Positions 24,487-33,193 of a stretch of 36,517 bases of DNA are shown piece after piece. Both the position numbers and the translations under genes were made by a program. The notes under the pieces are model-generated. The model made no database searches. It saw nothing but the letters and a program-made list of their open reading frames with translations, and was not told where the DNA came from. Position 1 is the stretch's first letter, and each line of letters starts with the position of its first letter. Location of the stretch: positions 1 to 36,517 of the forward strand of contig JAGXGZ010000091.1 in NCBI GenBank assembly GCA_024636495.1, in the 5' to 3' direction. The DNA is from Roseobacter sp. GTDB taxonomy: Bacteria; Pseudomonadota; Alphaproteobacteria; Rhodobacterales; Rhodobacteraceae.

Positions 24487-25641
24487 TCAGCGCTCCGTCT
24501 TAGAGGCCGCCATATAGGCCTTGAGCCGCGCGATGCCCATCGCGATGTCTTCGGTGCTGCGTGCATAGGAAAACCGCAAGGTTTGATGGCCACGCACGGG
24601 ATCAAAATCCAACCCCGGCGTAACCGCGACACCGGCTTTGTCCAAAATGTCACGGGCCAGCGCGCGGCTGTCATCGGTGATGTCGGACACATCGGCATAG
24701 ACATAAAACGCCCCATCCGGCGGCGCGAAATTGCGAAAGCCTGCATCGCGCAGGCCATCGATCATCAAGGTCCGATTGGCGCGGTACACATCCATGTTCG
24801 CTTGCAATTCACCCTCGCATTCCATCGCGGCAAGTGCCGCGACCTGACTGGCATGGGGCGCGCAGATGAACATGTTTTGCGCGATACGCTCAACCACGCG
24901 CACATGGTCCTCGGGCACGACCATCCAGCCAACCCGCCAGCCGGTCATCGAGAAATACTTGGAAAACGAATTGATCACATAGGCGTCATTGGTAATCTCA
25001 AGCGCCGTGACGGCCTTTTTGTCGTATTCAATGCCATGGTAAATCTCGTCCGAGATAAAAGACGCGCCCTGCCCTTGGGTCGCTTCAATCAGCGCGCTCA
25101 TCGCCGGGCGGTCCAGCATGGTGCCGGTCGGATTGGCAGGCGACGCGACCAGCAGCCCCTTAAGATCCATGCCGGCGAAATCGGCAGGCACGGGCTGATA
25201 GCGATTGTCGGGGGATGTCGGCAGATCAACAGGCGTCAGGGCAAGTGCCCTGAGGATCTGACGGTAGCTTGGATAGCCCGGCGCGCCGATCCCAACCTTG
25301 TCGCCGGTATCAAACAACGCCGTAAACGCCAGAATAAACCCGCCAGAGGATCCTGACGTGATCACCACTCGGTTCGGGTCCAGATCGACATCATACCAAT
25401 CGCCATACATTTTTGCGATGCGTGCTCGCAACGCAGGCAGCCCCAGGGCCACCGTATAGCCCAAAGCCCCCTGCTCCATTGCGCGGCTCAACGCCGCTGT
25501 GGCCCCTGACGGCGCGCCTGTGCCGGGCTGGCCCACCTCCATGTGGATGATGTGGCGGCCCTCGGCCTCGGCAGCGGTGGCGGCTTGCATCACATCCATC
25601 ACGATAAAGGGATCGACCTGAGAACGGGTTGAAATACGCAT
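24487..25641 (-). CDS. Class I/II aminotransferase, PLP-dependent
   Basis: A 384-residue fold-type I enzyme. The PLP Lys is in SFSKYFSMTGWRVGW, the Asn/Tyr pair in SPANPTGTML and ISDEIYHGIEYD, and the substrate carboxylate Arg near the end in LRFSYARSTEDIA. It resembles aspartate/alanine/aromatic-type aminotransferases (AspC/YbdL group); donor and acceptor cannot be told from sequence. The ATG at 25641 begins the typical MRISTRSQVDPF; an extended frame to 25698 is not supported. It is divergent from the dsbA-like gene, with 137 bases between, and has 69 bases to the wall amidase gene. Confidence 0.9.
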   Translation of the reverse strand: MRISTRSQVDPFIVMDVMQAATAAEAEGRHIIHMEVGQPGTGAPSGATAALSRAMEQGALGYTVALGLPALRARIAKMYGDWYDVDLDPNRVVITSGSSGGFILAFTALFDTGDKVGIGAPGYPSYRQILRALALTPVDLPTSPDNRYQPVPADFAGMDLKGLLVASPANPTGTMLDRPAMSALIEATQGQGASFISDEIYHGIEYDKKAVTALEITNDAYVINSFSKYFSMTGWRVGWMVVPEDHVRVVERIAQNMFICAPHASQVAALAAMECEGELQANMDVYRANRTLMIDGLRDAGFRNFAPPDGAFYVYADVSDITDDSRALARDILDKAGVAVTPGLDFDPVRGHQTLRFSYARSTEDIAMGIARLKAYMAASKTER

Positions 25642-25779
25642 GTGCTTAATCCTAAGGTTGGGCAAAGACCTTTCACCGCACCACGTTGGTGCCGTCAACC
25701 CTTGTGCGCTGGCCCAAAATCACGCACCACCCGTGCAAATGCCGCCGCCCGTGCTGCGCAACAACAGTGAGTGACAAAT

Positions 25780-26538
25780 ATGACCAAATTGACAGCCTCT
25801 TCGCTTTTTTCAGCCGCTTTGCTGGGCCTGACCCTTGGTGGCCCCGCCCAAGCGATGGATCTGACCGAACTTACCGATGCGGAACGCGCCCAGTTTCGCG
25901 CCGAAGTCCGGTCGTATCTGATGGAAAACCCGCAAGTGATCATGGAGGCGGTCAATCAGCTGCAAGCCCAAGAAGCCGAAGCGCAAGCGCAAGCCGATTT
26001 TACGCTGGTTTCAGACAATAAGGACGCCATTTTCAGCGATGGCTATTCCTATGTCGGCGGCAATCCAGAGGGCGACATCACGATTGTCGAATTCATGGAT
26101 TACCGCTGTGGCTACTGCAAGAAAGCCTTTACCGAAGTTGAAAAGCTGGTCAACGGCGACGGCAACATCCGCTTTATCGTCAAGGAGTTACCGATCTTGG
26201 GCGAACAATCCCTGCTCGCCTCGCGCTTTGCAATCGCAACCAAGATCGTTGCGGGCGACGAAGGATATAAGGCGATCCACGACGCATTGATGAGCTTTAA
26301 CAGCGACATCACACCGACGTCCCTGTCCCGCTTAGCCAAAAGCTTTGATCTGGATGCAGAGGCCATTGTCGAAAAAATGGACAGTGCCGAAGTCACCGAA
26401 GAAATCGCCAAGACACGCGCGCTGGCACAAACGCTTGCAATCTCGGGGACACCGACATTCGTGATGCAAGATGAATTGCTGCGCGGCTACCTGCCCTATG
26501 ACCAGATGAAATCGATCCTTGAAGAAAAGCGCGGCTAA
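25780..26538 (+). CDS. DsbA-family periplasmic thiol-disulfide oxidoreductase
   Basis: A 252-residue protein with a signal peptide (LTASSLFSAALLGLTLGG, cleavage after AQA) and an N-terminal dimerisation-type helix (LTDAERAQFRAEVRSYLMEN) of the Com1/ScsC kind. The thioredoxin-fold domain has the active site CGYC in DYRCGYCKKAF, a helical insert (ASRFAIATKIVAGDEGYKAI) and cis-Pro in ISGTPTFVM. It should introduce or isomerise disulfides in the periplasm. The ATG at 25780 was chosen over a GTG at 25771; the ribosome binding site is weak. The next gene starts immediately after the stop. Confidence 0.88.
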   Translation: MTKLTASSLFSAALLGLTLGGPAQAMDLTELTDAERAQFRAEVRSYLMENPQVIMEAVNQLQAQEAEAQAQADFTLVSDNKDAIFSDGYSYVGGNPEGDITIVEFMDYRCGYCKKAFTEVEKLVNGDGNIRFIVKELPILGEQSLLASRFAIATKIVAGDEGYKAIHDALMSFNSDITPTSLSRLAKSFDLDAEAIVEKMDSAEVTEEIAKTRALAQTLAISGTPTFVMQDELLRGYLPYDQMKSILEEKRG

Positions 26539-27021
26539 ATGCGTCTGGCGTTTTTGCTTTGCGCGCTTGCACTTCCAGCCACCGCGCAAAGCGACTTCGC
26601 CCGCCTGACTACCGCAGAGCGGATTGCCTTGGGCGCTGAAGTCCGCGCGCTATTAATGGCCGAGCCCGAGATCGTTGGTGTGGCAATGGCCGCGCCAGAT
26701 TACACCGCAAACACATACCAAGACGAAGCCCGCGCTGATCTGGACCTGCTCGCAGCGCTGGCTGATCAGGTGTTGCAAGGCGCAGATATCGCCCTTTTCA
26801 CTGCCCCCGATTGCACCGATTGCACCCTCGCACTTGAGGGATTACAAACATTATCAGATACTTCCGACGCGACCTTCACGCATCACACGATGTCTTCGAT
26901 TGAGGGCGCTGCACTGGCCTTAAAGTTGGGCATGACCGACGCACCGTTCTATGTGATGTCAGACCGAATTTTACGCGGGCACATGCCGCAGATCGTTTTG
27001 CGCAAGTATCTGACGCCTTAG
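26539..27021 (+). CDS. Short DsbA-like periplasmic thioredoxin-fold protein
   Basis: A 160-residue protein with a signal peptide (MRLAFLLCALALPATAQ). Its next 30 residues (LTTAERIALGAEVRALLMAE) closely copy the N-terminal segment of the protein upstream, so the two arose by duplication. The thioredoxin domain has CTDC in FTAPDCTDCTLALEG and cis-Pro in TDAPFYVM, ending in RILRGHMPQIVLRKYL. It lacks the helical insert of DsbA and is much shorter. The ATG directly follows the upstream TAA, so translation is coupled. It may be a dedicated redox partner or a specialised chaperone for the first protein; inference only. Confidence 0.75.
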   Translation: MRLAFLLCALALPATAQSDFARLTTAERIALGAEVRALLMAEPEIVGVAMAAPDYTANTYQDEARADLDLLAALADQVLQGADIALFTAPDCTDCTLALEGLQTLSDTSDATFTHHTMSSIEGAALALKLGMTDAPFYVMSDRILRGHMPQIVLRKYLTP

Positions 27022-27022
27022 A

Positions 27023-27562
27023 TTACAAAAACCGCTGATGATAGCGCACCAAACGCGCAAAATGCGCATCAAGGGATCGCTTGAGATGCGGTGCCTCTTT
27101 TACAGTCAGAATATAGTCGACCAACAGATCATATTGCTTGATCTGGCGCGGCAGGCGGTTGGATGGGGTCAGGCGTGACTGGCGTTCGTCTTCCTCGATC
27201 ACTTGGGCGACCTGTTTGTCCGGCCATGTCACCGGTGTCTCTGCCGGGACCATCGCCTTGCCGTTCATCAAGGGCAGTTCTGCGTCGTAGTGGGCAAAAA
27301 TAGACCGCTCAAGCGGTTCAACCTGATCCTTGTGATCCACAGGCCAAGCCCAGACAAAGGCAATTTCCCAAACGTCAATCTGGCGGTTCGCAATCACGTC
27401 TGAACGGGCAGAGGTCAGATGCCTGCGTACCCGTGTGCGGATACCATCAACCGATTGTCCGACATAGATCGGCTGCTGATCCAGATCGCACAGGGCATAA
27501 ACGCCGATCTGGTTGGTAAGCGCGCTCAGTGCCTTGCCGCGAAAATCCTGCGCGGCGCTCAT
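27023..27562 (-). CDS. GIY-YIG family nuclease, probable restriction endonuclease
   Basis: A 179-residue protein. The GIY-YIG module shows Gly20-Val-Tyr22 (QIGVYAL), Tyr33-Val-Gly35 (PIYVGQS), basic residues Arg42/Arg44, the metal-binding Glu85 in VEPLERSIF and the following Asn in PLMNGKAM. Its C-terminal half (RLPRQIKQYDLLVDY, LDAHFARLVRYHQRFL) is likely helical. The start ATG overlaps the methyltransferase stop (ATGA), so the two are coupled. GIY-YIG restriction enzymes paired with C5-methyltransferases are known (Eco29kI group), so a type II system is the best reading. A repair or mobile-element nuclease is the alternative. Confidence 0.75.
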   Translation of the reverse strand: MSAAQDFRGKALSALTNQIGVYALCDLDQQPIYVGQSVDGIRTRVRRHLTSARSDVIANRQIDVWEIAFVWAWPVDHKDQVEPLERSIFAHYDAELPLMNGKAMVPAETPVTWPDKQVAQVIEEDERQSRLTPSNRLPRQIKQYDLLVDYILTVKEAPHLKRSLDAHFARLVRYHQRFL

Positions 27563-28713
27563 GCCACTGCTTTAAGGCTGCGCCGCTGCAATATCGGCGC
27601 GAATAACACCTGATCCAGATAGCGCACGACTGGCACAGCAACCCCGTCCCCCGCCACGCGGTAGGCATTGTTATAGGTGTCGGGCATGCGGTAGCTGTCT
27701 GGCAAGCCCATTAAACGCGCCACCTCGCGCGAGGAAACAAGCCGTGCGCGCGTCTGGTTGCCCTTGATAAACATCAAGATTTGCCGCGACGATCCGCCTG
27801 CCGGTGTGCGCAGACACCCCGCCAAGCCGTCGGTGCGCAGCTCGGCGCGTTGGCGCACAGTGCCTTGCGCGTCGGGGCGGCCCCGCTTGTAGATTGTGCC
27901 AACAATTGTCCGCCCCGCTTTGCGCGCCACGGACAGCCGCTCAAGGCTGGGCCGCGACATCAGCCCCAGCAAGCGGTCGGTATCTGCATCGGAAAACCAC
28001 GGCATCGCTGCCCGCTTTTCCAGTACCGTATCCAGAACATGGTCGGCTGCGGGCAATTCCCCCAGCTTCCACCAAACCCAGTTGGACCGGACAGGTCGCG
28101 ATGCGGACGCGTGGAATTTTTGCAGTTTTTTGCCATGGAATGCATGGCTTGGCTTTGGCACCGTCAGGCCCGAGATATCAATATCGTTGCGGGTACAGAC
28201 CACAAACAGGCGCGGGCGGCTTTGCGGAAGGAAACGGCGCGCGTCAATTTCCAGCGCGCCCACCTTGTAACCAAGGCGCACAAACGTCGCGAGAACGGTG
28301 TTCAGATCGGCCCCGCCATTGCGCGACACCAGCCCGACAACGTTTTCAAAGGCGATAATACGCGGGGCAAATCCCGCTTCGATGGCTGTCGCGATCTTGT
28401 CTGCCCAATGGGCAAAAACGCCACTGCGTGCCCCCGTCAGGCCACGCCCCTTGCCCGCAAGGCTGAAATCCTGACAGGGGCTGGACGCCCAAAACATGTC
28501 AATCTGCTGGCGCAAAAGGTCATCGGGAAGTGCTGCGATATCACCCTCGTGCAGGCCGTCCGCCCCCCAGTTCTTGGCGTAGACCGCGCATTTCATCGCG
28601 TCGATGTCATTGGCCAGAACGCAATCCCACCGATCCTGCAAGGCAGCACGCACCATGCCGCCACCGCAGAAAAATTCGGCATATTTAGGGGTCTGATCGG
28701 AGGTTTCGGCCAT
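27559..28713 (-). CDS. C5 cytosine DNA methyltransferase
   Basis: A 384-residue enzyme that methylates cytosine at C5. The motifs are in order: I, EFFCGGGMVRAAL (13-25); IV, SSPCQDFS with nucleophile Cys80; VI, AFENVVG with Glu123; VIII, QSRPRLF (164-170); then a target-recognition region at about 190-300, and IX/X, VARLMGLPDS and YRVAGDGVAVPVV. All catalytic residues are present. Motif I is FFCGGG rather than the common FAGAGG. The recognition sequence cannot be predicted. There is no Shine-Dalgarno sequence before the ATG, which instead overlaps a palindrome. The gene is followed by the coupled GIY-YIG nuclease, making a restriction-modification pair. Confidence 0.88.
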   Translation of the reverse strand: MAETSDQTPKYAEFFCGGGMVRAALQDRWDCVLANDIDAMKCAVYAKNWGADGLHEGDIAALPDDLLRQQIDMFWASSPCQDFSLAGKGRGLTGARSGVFAHWADKIATAIEAGFAPRIIAFENVVGLVSRNGGADLNTVLATFVRLGYKVGALEIDARRFLPQSRPRLFVVCTRNDIDISGLTVPKPSHAFHGKKLQKFHASASRPVRSNWVWWKLGELPAADHVLDTVLEKRAAMPWFSDADTDRLLGLMSRPSLERLSVARKAGRTIVGTIYKRGRPDAQGTVRQRAELRTDGLAGCLRTPAGGSSRQILMFIKGNQTRARLVSSREVARLMGLPDSYRMPDTYNNAYRVAGDGVAVPVVRYLDQVLFAPILQRRSLKAVA

Positions 28714-28725
28714 ATCTATTGATAT
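28712..28725. promoter_or_regulatory. Palindrome over the methyltransferase start
   Basis: ATATC-TATT-GATAT (28712-28725) is an inverted repeat whose left arm contains two bases of the start codon (the minus-strand ATG is 28713-28711). With no ribosome binding site visible, it may be an operator for self-control of the methyltransferase, a common feature of restriction-modification genes. Confidence 0.35.
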
Positions 28726-28773
28726 GAAATGCCGATTTGCCTGTCGATGGCTAAATCGACCCTGCCGCGCAAA

Positions 28774-29898
28774 TCACTCAGCCGCCGCCTGTTCTTGGGC
28801 TTCAATCACCGCAGCGCGGGCTTCGACCTGTTCGACGATATGGTCGATCATACCCTCGTTGCCCAGCTTGTGACTTTGCTTGCCCGCCAGATAGACCATG
28901 CCAGACCCGTTGCCGCCGCCGGTAAAACCAACGTCGGTCATCAGCGCTTCGCCGGGGCCGTTGACGACACAGCCAATGATCGACAGGCTCATCGGGGTCT
29001 TGATATGCTCAAGCCGCTTTTCCAGCGCCTCGACAGTCTTGATCACATCAAAGCCCTGACGTGCGCAGCTGGGGCAGCTGATAATGTTGACGCCGCGGTG
29101 GCGCAGGCCAAGCGACTTGAGGATTTCAAACCCCATTTTCACTTCTTCGACCGGATCAGCAGACAGGCTTACGCGGATCGTGTCGCCGATCCCCATCCAC
29201 AACAGATTTCCCATCCCGATGGCGGATTTGACCGTACCGCTGATCAGGCCGCCCGCTTCAGTGATGCCCAGATGGATCGGCGCATCCGTGGCGTCCGCCA
29301 GTTGCTGATAGGCCGCCGCCGCCATAAAGACATCCGACGCTTTACAGCTGATCTTGAATTCATGAAAATCATTATCTTGCAAAATCTTGATGTGATCCAG
29401 ACCGCTTTCGACCATCGCGTCAGGGCAAGGTTCGCCGTATTTTTCCAACAAGTGTTTTTCCAACGACCCGGCATTGACGCCAATGCGGATCGAACAATTG
29501 TGATCGCGGGCAGCTTTGATGACTTCCTTGACGCGTTTTTCATCACCGATGTTACCGGGGTTGATGCGCAGACAGGCAGCCCCCGCCTCGGCGGCTTCGA
29601 TCCCGCGTTTATAATGGAAATGGATATCAGCAACGATCGGGACCGACACTTCGCGCACGATCTCCTTGAGCGCTTTTGAGGACGCTTCGTCCGGGACAGA
29701 GATGCGCACGATGTCAGCCCCCGCTTCCGCTGCGGCCTGCACCTGCGCAATTGTACCCTTGATATCAGTGGTCAACGTGTTCGTCATCGTCTGCACTGAA
29801 ATTGGCGCATCGCCCCCGACCGGAACATTCCCAACCATGATCTGGCGGGATTTGCGGCGGTAAATGTTGCGCCATGGACGGATGTGGTTCAGCGACAT
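28774..29898 (-). CDS. ispG: 4-Hydroxy-3-methylbut-2-en-1-yl diphosphate synthase
   Basis: A 374-residue iron-sulfur enzyme of the MEP isoprenoid pathway that converts MEcPP to HMBPP. The TIM barrel begins [20 protein letters not shown] and continues [14 protein letters not shown] and [14 protein letters not shown]. The C-terminal [4Fe-4S] domain has the Cys ligands in [13 protein letters not shown] and [11 protein letters not shown], plus the Glu in the latter. The ATG at 29898 was chosen because GAAGGTG lies 7 bases upstream and the family start is MSLNH. It follows the rodZ-like gene, 76 bases away, an arrangement common in proteobacteria. It is fed by hemA-rodZ transcription or its own promoter. 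Confidence 0.95.
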   Translation of the reverse strand: MSLNHIRPWRNIYRRKSRQIMVGNVPVGGDAPISVQTMTNTLTTDIKGTIAQVQAAAEAGADIVRISVPDEASSKALKEIVREVSVPIVADIHFHYKRGIEAAEAGAACLRINPGNIGDEKRVKEVIKAARDHNCSIRIGVNAGSLEKHLLEKYGEPCPDAMVESGLDHIKILQDNDFHEFKISCKASDVFMAAAAYQQLADATDAPIHLGITEAGGLISGTVKSAIGMGNLLWMGIGDTIRVSLSADPVEEVKMGFEILKSLGLRHRGVNIISCPSCARQGFDVIKTVEALEKRLEHIKTPMSLSIIGCVVNGPGEALMTDVGFTGGGNGSGMVYLAGKQSHKLGNEGMIDHIVEQVEARAAVIEAQEQAAAE

Positions 29899-29974
29899 GA
29901 AAAGCACCTTCGGCATGAGATCGACTTGATCCATAACCTATTTGGGCGCAGCCCCGCTTGCAATGGCAAGTGTC

Positions 29975-31207
29975 TTATTCTGACGGGGTTGTCGCCGCAT
30001 TCTGAAGTTCGGCTACCATCGTGGCCAAGTCGGAATTATCTTCCAGCAAAGCAGGCTGATAGACCTCAGCCAAGGCCTGGCGCTGTAATGCCAAGTTCGA
30101 CGTTACAGAACCACGACTGCCGACGGGGCCGTAATACTGCCCGCCCATCGCAAAATAAAGCGCACCGGATTCGCCTGTGCGTAATGTTGGCGGCTCTTCG
30201 GTTGCTGGAACATCCCAGCTGTCGCCCTTGTTCATGATCCCTTCAAAGATCACCTTGCCGTCTGCCGCCCGCACACGCACCCAAGACGGGTATGCTGCGA
30301 CCAGACGCAATTCAGGCGCGGGACCTTCGATGACCTGCGGCACGGCAATCACGCCTGCAGGGATTTCCGGGTTTACCTGACCCGCAGCCAAACCAGCGAT
30401 CTGCTGGATCGTCTGTGGCTCAGATAGAAAGCTGCCGCTGTTTGTCGGGTCAATCGATGCAATCGGCGCGTCGCGCGCGACCAACACAGGTACATCAAGG
30501 GCTGCTGGCCGGTAAAGCCGATCAAGCGTTTCTGTCCGTGGCAGGGCCGTCAGCGCAGTGTTGATATTACTCTGCGTTGATTGGGGTGCGGGATTAAGCG
30601 CGCCTTCCAACGGATCAAGGTCCGACAAAACCACGGGTGTCTCGTCTACAGGTGCGACCTGCACACGCTGTACTTCTTTCAGAACCGTCCAGCCGCCAAA
30701 GCCGATTGCGCCGATCAAGGACACCAGAACGAGCATTGATCCCAAGGCACCGGGTTCTATCCGGCTTAGGAATGAATCAGTAACAGGAGTAAAGGGCGTT
30801 GCGGGGCGGTTGAAAATGTCTGTTTCACCGCTGCGCATCATCCGCTCTTCGCGGGTGGGCTTTTTGATCACCGACGCTTCGGCAGACATGCCGTGGGCGA
30901 CCGCAAAACCGGATTCACGGCAGAATGACGCAAAAGCCTGATCGGGATCCATGTTCAGGTAACGCGCATAGGACCGCACATATCCCGCAATAAAGCCGGG
31001 CGTGTCGAAAGCATCGGGGTCAGAATTTTCTATCGCCGCGATGTACGAGGCTTTGATTCTAAGCTCGCGCTGCACGTCAAGAAGGGACTTGCCAAGCGTC
31101 GCACGCTCGCCGCGCATCAAATCACCTAAACGTAAATCATAAGCATCAAAACCACGGGCTTCGACTTGCTCGTCTTTATTCGCCTTGGAGATCCAGCGCC
31201 CGATCAT
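29975..31207 (-). CDS. rodZ: RodZ-like membrane HTH protein
   Basis: A 410-residue protein. An N-terminal cytoplasmic HTH_25 domain lies at about 30-110 (LGDLMRGERATLGKSLLDVQ, ASYIAAIENSD, YVRSYARYLNMDPD), then a linker and one membrane helix near 180-200 (LGSMLVLVSLIGAIGFGGW). The periplasmic part is Pro-rich and ends with a DUF4115 domain (LVAAYPSWVRVRAADG, GALYFAMGGQYYGPVG). RodZ joins MreB to the wall-elongation machinery. Here the periplasmic region is longer than in E. coli. The ATG at 31207 is preferred to an upstream frame start at 31240. It sits next to ispG, as in many proteobacteria. Confidence 0.85.
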   Translation of the reverse strand: MIGRWISKANKDEQVEARGFDAYDLRLGDLMRGERATLGKSLLDVQRELRIKASYIAAIENSDPDAFDTPGFIAGYVRSYARYLNMDPDQAFASFCRESGFAVAHGMSAEASVIKKPTREERMMRSGETDIFNRPATPFTPVTDSFLSRIEPGALGSMLVLVSLIGAIGFGGWTVLKEVQRVQVAPVDETPVVLSDLDPLEGALNPAPQSTQSNINTALTALPRTETLDRLYRPAALDVPVLVARDAPIASIDPTNSGSFLSEPQTIQQIAGLAAGQVNPEIPAGVIAVPQVIEGPAPELRLVAAYPSWVRVRAADGKVIFEGIMNKGDSWDVPATEEPPTLRTGESGALYFAMGGQYYGPVGSRGSVTSNLALQRQALAEVYQPALLEDNSDLATMVAELQNAATTPSE

Positions 31208-31327
31208 AGATACGTCCCGTAATTTTCGTGCCCGATACACTTACCCAATCCGCCATCACGATTCGAGTTGTGTTGTTTCTTTCTATATCTTTAACATAAA
31301 TCAACGGGGTAAGAAGATAATTAGTTA

Positions 31328-32551
31328 CTAACCGGCTAATTCGGCGCGATTCAGCGCACAATGCGACCAAAGTCCGTCCATCGCGTGCACTAAACCATCC
31401 ATTTCAAGCGGACCGTGTACCGGAGACGGTGTAAAGCGCAGCCTTTCAGTGCCGCGCGGCACGGTTGGAAAGTTAATCGGCTGGACATAGATCCCATGCT
31501 GTTCCAACAACATGTCCGACAAGATCTTGGTATGAACGGGATTTCCCACCATTACCGGGACGATGTGACTGCCATGGTCAATGATCGGCAGGCCCAGACC
31601 TTTCAGCCGCAGCTTGAGGATTTTAGCCTGCTCTTGGTGCTTTTCACGCAACTCTGGCGCAGACTTGAGATACGCAACCGACGCCGCCGCTCCTGCGGCA
31701 ATCGCCGGTGGCAACGAGGTGGTAAAGATAAAGCCCGGCGCGTAGGATCTGATGGCATCACACATCTTTTCAGACGCCGCGATATAGCCGCCCATCACGC
31801 CATACGCTTTGGCAAGCGTACCGTTGATGATATCGATGCGGTGCATGAGATTGTCGCGCTCGGCCACACCGCCACCGCGCGGGCCGTACATGCCAACGGC
31901 ATGCACTTCGTCGATATACGTCAACGCGCCAAATTCATCCGCAACATCGCAGATCGCCCCGATCGGGCCGAAATCACCGTCCATCGAATAAATCGATTCA
32001 AATGCAATCAGCTTGGGAGCCGCCGGATCATCCGCCGCGATCAACTCGCGCAGATGCTCAACATCGTTGTGACGGAACACCCGCTTGGCCCCGCCATTGC
32101 GGCGCACCCCTTCAATCATGCTGGCATGGTTCAACGCGTCGGAATAGATGATCAGACCGGGAAACAGCTTTGGCAATGTGCTCAGCGTGGCGTCATTGGC
32201 AATATAGGCGCTGGTGAACAAAAGCGCCGCTTCCTTGCGATGAAGATCCGCCAGTTCGGCCTCAAGCCGCTTGTGATAGACGGTTGTTCCCGAGATGTTG
32301 CGTGTGCCGCCCGACCCCGCGCCAGTCGCATCAAGCGCTTCGTGCATCGCTTCAAGAACGACGGGGTTTTGCCCCATGCCAAGATAGTCGTTGCCGCACC
32401 ACACAGTGATATCTTTTTCTTCGCCATTGGGCTGTGTCCAAACAGCGTGCGGAAACTGACCCTTGCGGCGCTCGATATCAATGAAAGTGCGGTACCGCCC
32501 TTCCTCGTGCAGACGGTTGATCGCCTGATCAAGCTGGTTGGTGTAATCCAT
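31328..32551 (-). CDS. hemA: 5-Aminolevulinate synthase
   Basis: A 407-residue PLP enzyme that condenses glycine and succinyl-CoA to 5-aminolevulinate, the first step of heme and bacteriochlorophyll in alphaproteobacteria. Visible motifs are the glycine-rich [57 protein letters not shown] with the PLP Asp/His, and the Schiff-base Lys in [15 protein letters not shown]. The ATG at 32551 has a strong GAGGAGG ribosome binding site; the longer frame to 32608 is not used. It is followed by rodZ on the same strand. Confidence 0.95.
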   Translation of the reverse strand: MDYTNQLDQAINRLHEEGRYRTFIDIERRKGQFPHAVWTQPNGEEKDITVWCGNDYLGMGQNPVVLEAMHEALDATGAGSGGTRNISGTTVYHKRLEAELADLHRKEAALLFTSAYIANDATLSTLPKLFPGLIIYSDALNHASMIEGVRRNGGAKRVFRHNDVEHLRELIAADDPAAPKLIAFESIYSMDGDFGPIGAICDVADEFGALTYIDEVHAVGMYGPRGGGVAERDNLMHRIDIINGTLAKAYGVMGGYIAASEKMCDAIRSYAPGFIFTTSLPPAIAAGAAASVAYLKSAPELREKHQEQAKILKLRLKGLGLPIIDHGSHIVPVMVGNPVHTKILSDMLLEQHGIYVQPINFPTVPRGTERLRFTPSPVHGPLEMDGLVHAMDGLWSHCALNRAELAG

Positions 32552-32616
32552 CACGCCTTCCTCCTCACATACTGACGAGACCAGTAAGGCGTCCGGGTCT
32601 CTCGCCATATTCGTAT

Positions 32617-32667
32617 TTTAGAATGAATATAGTTTGGGCCAGGTTTCTTCAATGCCATAATCGGCAT
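32617..32667 (-). promoter_or_regulatory. hemA upstream region with half-site and palindrome
   Basis: TTTAGAAT at 32617-32624 resembles one half of an Irr-type iron-control box (TTTAGAA); the second half is poor. ATGCC-ATAATC-GGCAT at 32652-32667 is an inverted repeat of unknown role. On the minus strand TTGAAG and TATATT lie 15 bases apart here, a short spacer, so the promoter itself is not certain. Confidence 0.3.
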
Positions 32668-32775
32668 GCGTTGTCGCAGGGGGGCTTTTGTCCTTTCGTA
32701 CTGACAACGGTCGCGCCCCTGCCGCCAATCTGCATTGACCCCGGTCGCCCGAGCGTCGCTTTTGAAATTATTTTG

Positions 32776-32841
32776 TGAACACCGTTCATATTTGCCTTGC
32801 CTCACATAAATTTAAGACCTACGCATTGTGAACGATGTTCA
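32776..32841. promoter_or_regulatory. Two TGAAC-N3-GTTCA operators, 53 bp apart
   Basis: TGAACACCGTTCA (32776-32788) and TGAACGATGTTCA (32829-32841) are perfect 5-bp inverted repeats with a 3-base centre. Their centres are 53 bp apart, close to five helical turns. TTGAAA (32762-32767) could be a -35 box, so the first operator would lie between -35 and -10. This is typical of TetR-type repression, and a TetR-family gene lies downstream. Confidence 0.65.
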
Positions 32842-32857
32842 TGAATCGGAGAATCAC

Positions 32858-33193
32858 ATGTTCAAGAAAATCACGTCCTTTGTCATCGCACTGGTCCTCA
32901 CCGCCTCTGCGGGTCTTGCAGGGCAAAGCGCGCAACACAGCGCACAAGCAGCAGCCCATAGCGGTGCCGCGGCCAGCCACGGCTCTGCGGCAATCGCCTC
33001 TGGTGCAGCCACAGTTGTCGCCGTCCCTCTTCTGGCGGTCGGCGCGACGCTGTCGCTGTCGGGTGCAGCGCTGCAAAGCGCTGGCACGGGCGCGTTGAAC
33101 GTCGGATCAAGCCTGATCGAAGCCGAAGGTCAGCACTTGCACAAGATCCCTGCCCCCGATGGCCCGCCCAGCCTGACCGGAGAAAACCGTTGA
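32858..33193 (+). CDS. Small exported Ala/Ser-rich protein
   Basis: A 111-residue protein with a clear signal peptide (FKKITSFVIALVLTASAGLA). The mature part is rich in Ala, Ser, Gly and His (QSAQHSAQAAAHSGAAASHG), then a hydrophobic stretch (ATVVAVPLLAVGATLSLSG) that could be a membrane segment. The ATG at 32858 has GGAG 7 bases upstream; the longer frame to 32828 would run through an operator. It lies under the double operator and is followed by the coupled DUF2145 gene. The family is unknown to me. Confidence 0.7.
   Translation: MFKKITSFVIALVLTASAGLAGQSAQHSAQAAAHSGAAASHGSAAIASGAATVVAVPLLAVGATLSLSGAALQSAGTGALNVGSSLIEAEGQHLHKIPAPDGPPSLTGENR

Noticed and set aside
27023..28713. CCGCGG as the target of the restriction-modification pair (by analogy with Eco29kI)
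   Set aside because: Similarity to Eco29kI is too weak to transfer a target. CCGCGG also occurs repeatedly in this window (for example near 1928, 2232, 4741, 14963), so no avoidance is visible.
27781..28722. 313-codon plus-strand frame opposite the methyltransferase
   Set aside because: The minus strand has all C5-methyltransferase motifs; the plus frame has none.
31415..32575. 386-codon plus-strand frame opposite hemA
   Set aside because: It is antisense to 5-aminolevulinate synthase, Arg/His-rich and without a domain.
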